This document shows positions 1-7,024 of a stretch of 64,000 bases of DNA, one piece after another (position 1 is the first letter of the stretch; every line of letters begins with the position of its first letter). The notes beneath the pieces are model-generated. The model had not been told where the DNA came from. It ran no database searches and was given only the letters and a program-made list of their open reading frames with translations. The stretch covers positions 1-64,000 of the forward strand of contig JAUZRN010000015.1 of assembly GCA_030950375.1 (NCBI GenBank), in the 5' to 3' direction. The translations under genes and the position numbers were made by a program. Origin of the DNA: Rhodothermus sp. (GTDB lineage: Bacteria > Bacteroidota > Rhodothermia > Rhodothermales > Rhodothermaceae).

Positions 1-147
1 GAACCTGACCCCATTTCGCTTTGCCCCGGGCATGATGCGGGTGTGCACGGCGCGTTCCAGGCCCTTCTCCAGACACACAAGCTTATCTTACACATAGCCG
101 GCCGGAGCCCCTCGGGTGCGAACTACAAAGCACAAAGGAGATGGGTT
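1..147. other. Left-edge non-coding leader
   Basis: No gene can be supported here. An open frame starting at 43 runs into the peptide gene, but its first 35 codons look like untranslated leader. The part from 112 is a near-exact copy of the leader of the second peptide gene, so this stretch probably holds the promoter and 5' UTR of the first peptide. Confidence 0.5.
112..140 (+). repeat. Leader repeat, copy A
   Basis: This 29-bp stretch, ending in ACTACAAAGCACAAAGGAG, recurs identically at 1928-1956. In both places it ends with the Shine-Dalgarno AAAGGAG a few bases before the start codon of a small secreted peptide. The sequence shows the repeat directly. A shared regulatory leader or a recent duplication of the leader is inference. 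Confidence 0.85.
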
Positions 148-363
148 ATGAGACAGCTACTGCTAATCTTAAGTGTATTGATAGGATTCAGTATCTCCTC
201 ATTTACCTTTTCGCCTCCAGAAGAAGCATGCCAGTGGGAGACAGATACCTGTCTGGTGATCATCCTTCAATATGAAGGGTTCTGGGAAATGATAATCCGC
301 TGCGATAATGGCTACCGAGATGAAATTATTCAGGAGGGAATCTGGGGATTCTGCCCGGAATAA
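148..363 (+). CDS. Small secreted Cys-containing peptide, paired with a beta-propeller
   Basis: A 71-residue protein. The start at 148 was chosen because AAAGGAG lies just upstream at the end of the leader repeat. Residues 1-20 (MRQLLLILSVLIGF...) form a signal-peptide-like hydrophobic segment. The mature part is acidic with four cysteines, in contexts ACQ, TCL, RCD and FCP. It overlaps the following propeller gene. By position it resembles the NVEALA-type peptides that precede 6-bladed propeller proteins in Bacteroidota, although the NVEALA motif is not seen in this copy. The function is unknown; a secreted ligand or structural peptide is possible. Confidence 0.6.
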   Translation: MRQLLLILSVLIGFSISSFTFSPPEEACQWETDTCLVIILQYEGFWEMIIRCDNGYRDEIIQEGIWGFCPE

Positions 364-1459
364 GGCTAACGTAGGCCCCGGTTTATGCCTGGGGCTCCTT
401 TTGCTGCTCTTTTTCGGGAAGCAATCTGGCCAGGGACAGCCTACATCGATCCTGTCGCCGGATCTGGTCCTGCCGGGCCATCTCTTTGCCCGCGCAGTAT
501 CGGTAGCGCTGGATCGCCATCAGCACATCCTGGTGGCAGATGCCGGCGCCTACCACATCGTGTACTTTAATGCCCAAGGGGTCCCGATCGACACGTTGGG
601 CCGCCGGGGCAACGGACCGGGCGAGTTTCAAACGCTGACACGTATTGCCACGTCTCCTGAGGGGGACTGGCTGTTCGTGCTGGAGGATATGCCTCGACGC
701 GTACATCGCTGGCGTCTGCATCCTGGCCTTCGCCACATCGACACCCGCACTTTTCCTTCACTGCCTCTTCCGGCCCACTGGCCGCTGGAGCTGTGGGCCA
801 TCAGCGCTGACACGCTGATTCTTCGTTTTGCAGCCAGTTTGATCGACGCAGGCTTTCATGGACTCTACCGCTATCAGTGGTCGAATCGGCAGCTTCGCCT
901 GCTGCTTTCGCTGCGTGAAAATGAGGTCATTCGCCGGGGAGGGCGGCGCACAATCTTTCCCTTTCTGGCGCGCCAACTGGTGGCCGTTCGGCCTCCCCAC
1001 GGCATAGCTCTGGCCTGGAGCGACAGCCTGCAGGTGGTGTTGCATGACCTGAACGGCCACGTGCAGGCGCGCCGTCGCTTCCGCGCGCCTTCGCCTCCTC
1101 CCCTGACCTCCGAAGACTGGGCCAGAGCACGTCGATTGGATGCCCGGTTCGCCTCGGCTGCCCTGCCCCGCCTCAAACGGACGCACTGGCCCTACATCGA
1201 CAATCTGCTGCTGGACGATGTCGGCAACATATGGGTACGGCTTACTCAGGGATGGCCGGACAAGCAGCTCCAAAGCACGCGTTACCTGGTGCTTACTCCT
1301 CGCGGCAATCTGCAGACGGTCGATCTGGAGGGCACTATTGACCTTGAGGTCGTGCAGAACGGCCGGGCGTTGGGCCTGCGACGAGAACCGGACGGTACCC
1401 GATCGGTGGTCGTTTTCTCACGGATTCGCCTGCGCCAGCAAGAGGCCACGCAAGAATAA
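308..1459 (+). CDS. 6-bladed beta-propeller protein (first copy)
   Basis: A 383-residue protein with a hydrophobic export segment near residues 24-36 (LCLGLLLLLFFG). The motif GRRGNGPGEFQTL near residues 97-109 is typical of the 6-bladed beta-propeller (NHL-like) proteins of Bacteroidota. It is probably exported to the periplasm or cell surface; the ligand is unknown. The start is uncertain: ATG at 308 overlaps the peptide gene by 56 nt and has no clear ribosome site, and ATG at 323 is also possible. Overlap with the peptide gene suggests translational coupling. A paralogue follows at 2196-3275. The fold is likely; the role is not known. Confidence 0.75.
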   Translation: MATEMKLFRRESGDSARNKANVGPGLCLGLLLLLFFGKQSGQGQPTSILSPDLVLPGHLFARAVSVALDRHQHILVADAGAYHIVYFNAQGVPIDTLGRRGNGPGEFQTLTRIATSPEGDWLFVLEDMPRRVHRWRLHPGLRHIDTRTFPSLPLPAHWPLELWAISADTLILRFAASLIDAGFHGLYRYQWSNRQLRLLLSLRENEVIRRGGRRTIFPFLARQLVAVRPPHGIALAWSDSLQVVLHDLNGHVQARRRFRAPSPPPLTSEDWARARRLDARFASAALPRLKRTHWPYIDNLLLDDVGNIWVRLTQGWPDKQLQSTRYLVLTPRGNLQTVDLEGTIDLEVVQNGRALGLRREPDGTRSVVVFSRIRLRQQEATQE

Positions 1460-1873
1460 TTAATTGACCGTCCCGACAAAGCGCAAACAGGACGCAAGCG
1501 ACACTCCGCTTACAGCGTGCCCAAGAGGCTCTGCCTGCCTTCTGCAGTGGGATTCACGTGCCCACACACGGTGCTGTGCTCTCTGCAGACCGGACGGGGA
1601 TTCATCCACTTTTCCTACAGGTCCCTGGAAAAAGCGCCTTTCTGCTCCCATCTTGCAATCCAAAGAACCACTCCCAGGATTTGACAAGTCGGGGCGCGCG
1701 GGCCCGCGTCCCTGCCAGCCCAGCATTTCCAAGACGCCGGCTGCATCCATCCTGCCCCCACGTATGCAGCCAGTGCGCCTGTCAACCGATGCGCCTTTCT
1801 TCCCATAAGCTGCTGAAATTTCAGCCATTCCTCCCCCATCGTCCCTCTTGACAAGGTGTGTGTGTGTTAATTA

Positions 1874-1906
1874 GGGGTGCGAGGCCGGTCGTCCGGCCCG
1901 CACCCC
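1874..1906. other. Strong hairpin in the leader of the second unit
   Basis: GGGGTGCG-A-GGCCGG pairs with CCGGCCCGCACCCC around a TCGT loop. This gives 14 base pairs with one bulged A at 1882. No T-run follows on either strand, so a rho-independent terminator is unlikely. It lies 58 bp before the second peptide start, consistent with a 5' UTR structure. Confidence 0.7.
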
Positions 1907-1927
1907 CGACGGCCGGCCCGGGATCCA

Positions 1928-1956
1928 TCGGGTGCGAACTACAAAGCACAAAGGAG
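1928..1956 (+). repeat. Leader repeat, copy B
   Basis: This is the second copy of the 29-bp leader at 112-140, again ending in AAAGGAG just before an ATG, here at 1964. The flanking sequence is only weakly similar between copies, which points to selection on the leader or to gene conversion rather than a young large duplication. Confidence 0.85.
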
Positions 1957-1963
1957 GTGCATC

Positions 1964-2186
1964 ATGAAGCGCCTGTTGCTTCCCATTGCCCTGATGCTCT
2001 CCAACCCGTAGAGACGTGGTCGCGAATGCCGTGGCGGTGATGACGCCTTCCGAAGCCTGTGCCGGTAGCTGTGCAGAGGCAAATTGTCCAGGAAGCGGTG
2101 CGCTTTGTTGCCGACAGGTTAAGTCGTATCTTTTTGGGTTAATCAAAGAAACCCAAGAGACTTACGAAAATCCTCCACAGGAATAA
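1964..2186 (+). pseudogene. Frameshifted secreted Cys-rich peptide (NVEALA-like)
   Basis: From the ATG at 1964, behind AAAGGAGG, the frame reads MKRLLLPIALMLSNP and then hits TAG at 2009. In the +1 frame a coherent peptide continues: RDVVANAVAVMTPSEACAGSC, then AEANCPGSGALCC and a tail ending at the TAA at 2184-2186. Removing one C from the CCC run near 2005-2007 joins the two parts. The joined protein would have a signal-like N-terminus, an ANAVAV stretch resembling the NVEALA motif, and five cysteines. The stop lies 9 nt before the propeller start, so the two would be coupled. It may be a real frameshift, programmed slippage or a sequencing error. Confidence 0.6.
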
Positions 2187-2195
2187 AAACAGCAC

Positions 2196-3275
2196 ATGCG
2201 CCGTCTTTCTCTGGTAGCCGGAAGTGTGCTCCTGCTGCTGGGGCTGGGCCTGTTGTGGACGCTTTCCTCTTCATCCAGTTTTTCAGGCCAGCCTGTGCCG
2301 TCCGATCGTCTTCCCTCCCCCCGTCCGCAAGCGCGCACCACACGGCAGGTCCAGCCGGTTATGCTGCAGCAGGTGCGCCTGTTCGGACGTGAGGCGCTCC
2401 TGTACACGGTAGACTTTATCCACGCCGGCCCCGAAGCGACCGTATATGTCCTGGACCGGGGCCGGCACCAGGTCCTCCGTTTTGATCTCAAGACGGGCCG
2501 CCTGCTGCAACGTTATGGAAAAGGTCCGGGAGAAGGGCCAGGCGAATTCCAGATGATTACCGACTTTAAAGTGGACCGGGCCGGGCGCGTCTACGTCTGC
2601 GATCCGGTGAATGCCCGCATCACGCTGTTCGCGCCGGACGGCCAACTTCTGGCCACCCTTTCGCTGGATCGTCCGCCCTACGGACTGGCCCTGATGGCCG
2701 ATGCGCTGCTGGTCATTCAGTTACTCCGGGCCCGCTCGGATGGTCTGTTTGAAGTGTACCGTCTGGAGCAGAAGCCTGATGGTGCCTACCGGCTACGCTT
2801 CCTGCGTCGCTTTGGGGAATTTCTAAAAAATCAGGCGGCCTTCAGTTTGCTACTGGATGGTCGCCTTACAGGCGCCGACAGTTTTTTCGTCTATGCCCCG
2901 CGACGCATCGGCTGGCTTACCGCGTTTTACCCGGACGGCCGCCTCCGCTTTCACCGGGAAACCATCGATCCGATCCCGATTCCACGCCTGGTGCGGCGCG
3001 GTGACGTGGAGCAGGTAGACCGCAAGGCGCCGATCGCCACCTACGAGTTGACCGTCGACGGCCCCCGTCTTTATACCTGGAGCAAGGGGCGCGACGGCCA
3101 GGCCTACGTGGACGTTTACAGTGCCTATACTGGAGACTATCAATTCTCACTCCCCCTCGACCTCAAAGGACTGATTGACGTCCAGGATTCTCTGATCTAT
3201 GCAGCCCACGACACCCTGGTCACGGTCTGGCGCTGGCGCCCTGCTGTGCCGGATTCGGAGGGAAGTAGCTCTTGA
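2196..3275 (+). CDS. 6-bladed beta-propeller protein (second copy)
   Basis: A 359-residue protein with an N-terminal hydrophobic anchor or signal (residues 5-24, LVAGSVLLLLGLGLLWTL). It has the family signature GKGPGEGPGEFQMI near residues 109-122, followed by blade-like repeats such as RAGRVYVCDPVNARITLF. Same family and same context as the protein at 308-1459: each follows a small secreted peptide behind the same leader. It is probably a lipid-free exported or membrane-tethered binding protein. The substrate is unknown. The start at 2196 is supported by close spacing to the peptide stop and by the export signal directly after it. Confidence 0.75.
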   Translation: MRRLSLVAGSVLLLLGLGLLWTLSSSSSFSGQPVPSDRLPSPRPQARTTRQVQPVMLQQVRLFGREALLYTVDFIHAGPEATVYVLDRGRHQVLRFDLKTGRLLQRYGKGPGEGPGEFQMITDFKVDRAGRVYVCDPVNARITLFAPDGQLLATLSLDRPPYGLALMADALLVIQLLRARSDGLFEVYRLEQKPDGAYRLRFLRRFGEFLKNQAAFSLLLDGRLTGADSFFVYAPRRIGWLTAFYPDGRLRFHRETIDPIPIPRLVRRGDVEQVDRKAPIATYELTVDGPRLYTWSKGRDGQAYVDVYSAYTGDYQFSLPLDLKGLIDVQDSLIYAAHDTLVTVWRWRPAVPDSEGSSS

Positions 3276-3449
3276 GTAAGGCAGCCTGTCCGTGTACGCG
3301 CTCGACGGATGTGGAGGCTGCTCCCCTCACGGAAAAGCCATAGAGCAAGGCCCTGGCGCACTCGTGGTCGGTAGCGTCCGTCACGGAAAACAGGGACCAT
3401 CAGTTCCTCTTCCTGAACAGCTACGCAGCAAGTGCCCCTTTCCTGCCCC
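3276..3449. other. Intergenic, convergent
   Basis: This 174-bp stretch separates the plus-strand propeller from the minus-strand coiled-coil gene. It contains two copies of TCACGGAAAA, near 3326 and 3380. No clear terminator with a T-run is visible. Confidence 0.4.
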
Positions 3450-3842
3450 TCACCGCAACAGAGCAAACAACGCCACAATCACCCCGATCTGCCCTGCCCA
3501 AAACACAAACATCCACCGAATCAACCGCGTATGTCCCTGGCTGATCTGCACCCGCAAACGCATCTCCACCTCCGCAAGACGCGTCTCCAGTTTCGCTACC
3601 TCTTCCGTAAGGCGCTTGTCCAGCACCGCAATCTGACGTTCCAGCTTCGACTCCACCCCCTGAATCTGACGCTCCAGACGTGCTCCCTCCTCCGTGACCC
3701 GACGCGCAAACCGCTCCTCTACGATTCCTAACAGGTTGTTCCGCTCATGACGGACTGCCTCATTGAGCAACGCAATCAATGCCTCGACCCCTGCCTCCCC
3801 CAGCTTTTCTCGTAATACTTTGGGTACGGTCAAAATCGCCAT
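3450..3842 (-). CDS. Coiled-coil protein with C-terminal membrane helix
   Basis: A 130-residue protein. Residues 1-35 contain a short helical head (MAILTVPKVLREKLGEAG). Residues 36-105 form a charged heptad-like coiled coil with repeated LERQ, LETRL and VEMRL blocks. Residues 108-129 (LIRWMFVFWAGQIGVIVALFAL) form one membrane helix. This layout matches the DUF1640/CCDC90-like small coiled-coil proteins of bacteria, often encoded next to toxin-like or mobile loci. It probably oligomerises at the inner membrane. No enzymatic motif is seen and the function is unknown. Confidence 0.65.
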   Translation of the reverse strand: MAILTVPKVLREKLGEAGVEALIALLNEAVRHERNNLLGIVEERFARRVTEEGARLERQIQGVESKLERQIAVLDKRLTEEVAKLETRLAEVEMRLRVQISQGHTRLIRWMFVFWAGQIGVIVALFALLR

Positions 3843-4265
3843 CGGATTTCTAAGAGAAGGGTGAACCGATAAAAGTTAAAAATCCGGCTCTTCTGCAGAA
3901 GGTTCCCTTCCAACGCTGACCGGTGATGGGATACCCGACGTTCTGCGGGACGCTCGCGCCATAGCCGTTGAGGGTCCCATTTTCGAGGTCCTCCTTGCCT
4001 ACCTGTTTCGCTGCGTATTGGGTTTTTAGCAATGAGGCCCCTCTCGCCGGATAGCAGCTGCTCCCGCAATCGCTCCGGCCACCTCGAAGGGCAATGCGAT
4101 AAGTTTGAGGCTGTCCGTACGCACAAACATGTTGCCTCTTTTTCTTTGTCGAACCAGAGGCATTTTTCGTTATGGTTCTTTTTATCCGAACAAAACAATT
4201 TCTTGATCTTTTATTGAAACTTATTTTCCTTTTACTTCACTTTTAGTCACCTGCGCGTCGGGACT
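3843..4265. other. 423-bp intergenic region upstream of the IclR gene
   Basis: The region has no convincing gene. On the minus strand between about 3900 and 4030 a frame reads like protein (KQVGKEDLENGTLNGYG) without a start signal or a recognised family, so it may be a gene fragment. From 4140 to 4250 the sequence turns AT-rich, as expected for the promoter of the IclR gene at 4266. Confidence 0.4.
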
Positions 4266-5018
4266 ATGCTACACACGATTGAAAAAGCCTGTAAAACGTT
4301 ACGTCTTTTCACCGAAGAGAAGCCGGAATGGGGCGTCACGGAATTAGCCCGTACGTTACGTATTCCCAAATCCAGCGCAGCAGGTATCCTATCGACCCTG
4401 GCGCATTACGGGCTGCTACGCCGAACGCCTTCGCGGAAATACCGATTGGGCTGGGAAATTCTGCGGCTGCACAGGCTGTTGGTGGAGACGTCCGAGTTTC
4501 GACAGCTGGCCCATCAGGAGATGGAGCGTCTGGTCCGAGAATACGGCGAAACGACGCATTTAGCTACGCTGGAAAATGGCATGGTAGTGTACATAGACAA
4601 AGTGGAAGGCTCGCGTTCTGTTCGGGTACACGTTACCGGTCTGGGCGTGCGCCTTCCCCCGCATGGAAGTGCGGTTGGCAAGATATTGCTGGCTTACCGT
4701 CCCTGGCCAGAGGTCCTGGAGATTATCCGGCGTCAGGGGCTCCCAGCGCTGACCCCCAACACCATTACCAAGCTGGAGCACCTGGAACAGGAGTTGATTC
4801 GGGTGCGTCAGCAGGGCTATGCGATTGATGAGGAAGAGGTGCTGCCTGAGCTATGCTGCGTGGCTGCGCCCATTCGTAACTACCTGCGGCAAACAATTGC
4901 AGCGATGAGCATCTCGGCCCCCTCCTACCGTTTTCGCCTCATGCGCGAGCGCTACACGCAGGCCGTCGTGGCCGCCTGCCAGCGCATTTCCAGGAAGCTG
5001 GGTTTTGCCTGTGGTTGA
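4266..5018 (+). CDS. IclR-family transcriptional regulator
   Basis: A 250-residue protein, the usual IclR length. Residues 1-60 form the winged helix-turn-helix (TELARTLRIPKSSAAGILSTL is the recognition region). Residues 75-245 form the effector-binding domain, with GMVVYIDKVEGSRSVRVH and the LPPHGSAVGKILLA block typical of the family. Many IclR members control aromatic degradation operons. This gene lies tail-to-tail with the 15-gene aromatic cluster, its stop 2 bp from the last gene, and is the only regulator nearby. It is therefore the likely controller of the hpaB promoter at about 18.1 kb, responding to an aromatic substrate or intermediate. The family is clear; the target is inferred. 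Confidence 0.9.
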   Translation: MLHTIEKACKTLRLFTEEKPEWGVTELARTLRIPKSSAAGILSTLAHYGLLRRTPSRKYRLGWEILRLHRLLVETSEFRQLAHQEMERLVREYGETTHLATLENGMVVYIDKVEGSRSVRVHVTGLGVRLPPHGSAVGKILLAYRPWPEVLEIIRRQGLPALTPNTITKLEHLEQELIRVRQQGYAIDEEEVLPELCCVAAPIRNYLRQTIAAMSISAPSYRFRLMRERYTQAVVAACQRISRKLGFACG

Positions 5019-5020
5019 TT

Positions 5021-5305
5021 TTACTGTTTACGCCGGACGGTTGTCTGTCTCTGAGGGGCTTCTTGTGCAGGCGTTGCTGAAGGCAATGTCCGCGCAATCA
5101 GTCCCAGGTTGGCCACCGCAAAGGGAGTCAGATAATTCAGCACCACCTTCCCTCCCAGAATCAGCGTCCAGTCCCCCTGGATGATCAGATCTCCCTGATT
5201 GAAAGCGGTCAACCAGGTACCTACAACCAGGGCAATCCAGCCAGTTCGCTTTAAATGCGGCGGGTAAAAGACCACCTGCATCAGTTGCTGCAAACGCGGC
5301 TTCAT
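5021..5305 (-). CDS. nrtS: NrtS-like small membrane transporter
   Basis: A 94-residue protein with two probable membrane helices, at residues 22-36 (GWIALVVGTWLTAFN) and about 48-70. The block VVGTWLTAFNQGDLI and the following LNYLTPFAVANLG match the pattern of NrtS, a small nitrate/nitrite transporter described in cyanobacteria. The last 20 residues are polar and variable. It starts 3 nt after the TPP-enzyme stop and is the last gene of the aromatic cluster. Nothing else for nitrogen metabolism is nearby, so here it may carry another anion, for example an organic acid. The family match is moderately sure; the substrate is open. Confidence 0.6.
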   Translation of the reverse strand: MKPRLQQLMQVVFYPPHLKRTGWIALVVGTWLTAFNQGDLIIQGDWTLILGGKVVLNYLTPFAVANLGLIARTLPSATPAQEAPQRQTTVRRKQ

Positions 5306-5308
5306 GGT

Positions 5309-7024
5309 TCAATAAACCGGCCGTTCCCGCTCCCCCTGCTGCGCTTCCAGCCAGGGCTGTACGGGTGGCATCTCTTCGATCATGGAGCGCACCGGCACTT
5401 CCAGCAACCAGGGGCGCCCTTGCTGAAAAAATTGGGTTACTTTACGGACCAACTGATCAGGATCCGTCACCCGAGCGGCCTCCACTCCCATACTCCGAGC
5501 CAGCTGTACGCTGTCAACCGGCCCTAAGCGAACCCCGAAATAACGTTTTCCATAATAGAGATGCTGTAGTGTCTGAATCCAGCCATAGGCATGGTTGGTC
5601 AGTTGGACAAACAGGACTGGTAGGTTGTAGCGCACAGCTGTTTCCAATTCGCCAGCGGCCATGGCCATGCTGCCTTCGGTGGTAAAGACCAGCACAGGCC
5701 GCTGCGGGCATGCCAGGGCAATCCCGATGCCAGCGGGAATGGCATAACCCATGGGCCCCACACCCCGCGGTAAAATGACGGTACGTCCGGGTCGATTGAG
5801 GGTCCAGTAAGCGGCCAGATAGGGCGTAGGCGTACCCGGATCGCCTACCACAATTACCTCGGCGTGAGCGGCAGCCAGGCGATGGATCAACTGTACGATA
5901 CGGCGCACCGAAAACTCTGGGCCCGCCCCTGTAAGTATGCCTTGTTTACGCACTTGCGTGATCTGCGCCATACGCTCCGCTTTTGGGATACTACCTGTCT
6001 GGCTCAGTGCATCAATCAGTTGTTCCAGCACCACGCGGGCGTCCCCAACAAGCGGTATAGCCCCCGGATAATTAGCACCTGCCCGTAAGGGATCGATGTC
6101 GATCTGTATGATCCGCGTTCCCTGTCGGGAAGGTGCCCGGAAACTCAACGTATCGGTCGCATTGGCACGTGTGCCTACCAACAGGACCACATCCGCCTGG
6201 GCGACATAGGCGTTGGTGGCGGGTTGTCCACCGTTCGCTCCGACCACACCCAGGTAGAGCGGATGCCTCTCCGACAGGGCGCCTTTACCATGGATAGTGG
6301 TGGCAATCGGCAACTGATAGGTCTCAGCCAGAGCCTGCAACACCGTATAGGCATTGGACCAGTGCACCCCTCCACCCGCCACAATTACCGGTTGTTGAGC
6401 GGTGGCAAGCCATCGGGCAGCCTGTTCAACCAGAGAGGGATCTGCCTCGGGGCGCCTTGTTGGAAGATCTGGCTTCCATGCACATGCAGCCGCCTCACAC
6501 CCCTCAGGCACGGAGGCTTCCCAGAGATTCTCCGGTATCACCAACGCACCTGGCGCAGGCCGCTGCGTTCCCAGCTGTTCCCAGAGCGCCCGAAAAAACC
6601 GGGGGAGTTGATGGACTTGCGCTACCCGATAAACGGCTTTCGCGGTACCCGCCAGCAAGGTGTCCACAGGAAACTCGGTCAGTGCGCCACTACCCCGACT
6701 GTCTTGATGAATGTCGCTGACTACAGCCAGTACAGGCACCGAAGCGGCATAGGCCTCCACAAGTCCACTGGCCAGGTAGGCCGCTCCCCCTCCGCTGGAA
6801 GCCTCGACAACCATACGTCGGCCGGTCACGCGAGCAGCTCCATCGGCCATATAGGCCGCATGCCGCTCATCACGGGTAACAATGTGTCGCAGCGATGGGT
6901 GGTGGCGCGACAGGGCGTCGTACAAGGCCACGCTCGTATCTCCGGGCAATCCAAAGACCAGCTGTACCCCTGCCTGCTTCAGCAATGCGATCAGGAGTTC
7001 CGCGCCTGTTTGCCCCCTTCTCAT
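5309..7024 (-). CDS. Thiamine-diphosphate-dependent enzyme (acetolactate synthase/benzoylformate decarboxylase type)
   Basis: A 571-residue protein with the three-domain TPP-enzyme layout. The PYR domain spans residues 1-170, with the catalytic Glu in RDERHAAYMADGAARV near residue 53. A central Rossmann-like domain covers 200-335, and the PP domain 375-545. The Mg/TPP motif normally reading GDG...NN is TEGSMAMAAGEL...LTNHAYG here: the Asp is replaced by Glu and the ligand Asn is kept. It probably decarboxylates a 2-oxo acid or joins one to an aldehyde. The standard catechol meta pathway does not need such an enzyme, so its substrate is unknown. Its start overlaps the FAH stop by 4 nt (ATGA). 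Confidence 0.8.
   Translation of the reverse strand: MRRGQTGAELLIALLKQAGVQLVFGLPGDTSVALYDALSRHHPSLRHIVTRDERHAAYMADGAARVTGRRMVVEASSGGGAAYLASGLVEAYAASVPVLAVVSDIHQDSRGSGALTEFPVDTLLAGTAKAVYRVAQVHQLPRFFRALWEQLGTQRPAPGALVIPENLWEASVPEGCEAAACAWKPDLPTRRPEADPSLVEQAARWLATAQQPVIVAGGGVHWSNAYTVLQALAETYQLPIATTIHGKGALSERHPLYLGVVGANGGQPATNAYVAQADVVLLVGTRANATDTLSFRAPSRQGTRIIQIDIDPLRAGANYPGAIPLVGDARVVLEQLIDALSQTGSIPKAERMAQITQVRKQGILTGAGPEFSVRRIVQLIHRLAAAHAEVIVVGDPGTPTPYLAAYWTLNRPGRTVILPRGVGPMGYAIPAGIGIALACPQRPVLVFTTEGSMAMAAGELETAVRYNLPVLFVQLTNHAYGWIQTLQHLYYGKRYFGVRLGPVDSVQLARSMGVEAARVTDPDQLVRKVTQFFQQGRPWLLEVPVRSMIEEMPPVQPWLEAQQGERERPVY

Larger units (their letters stand above)
1460..1963. other. 500-bp intergenic region between the two peptide/propeller units
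   Basis: The open frames in this stretch have atypical composition and no recognisable motif, so no gene is called. It contains a TTGACA-like box at 1848-1853, a strong hairpin at 1874-1906 and the second leader repeat at 1928-1956. It is long enough to hold a promoter and a structured 5' UTR for the second unit. Confidence 0.5.

Noticed and set aside
1464-1851. Open frames of about 100 codons in the first long intergenic region
   Set aside because: Composition is Pro/Ser/Arg-rich as in chance frames of GC-rich DNA; no ribosome site and no motif.
3830-4198. 122-codon minus-strand frame before the IclR gene
   Set aside because: It crosses into the coiled-coil gene's start, has no ribosome site and no recognisable domain. 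Only a short fragment in another frame looks protein-like.
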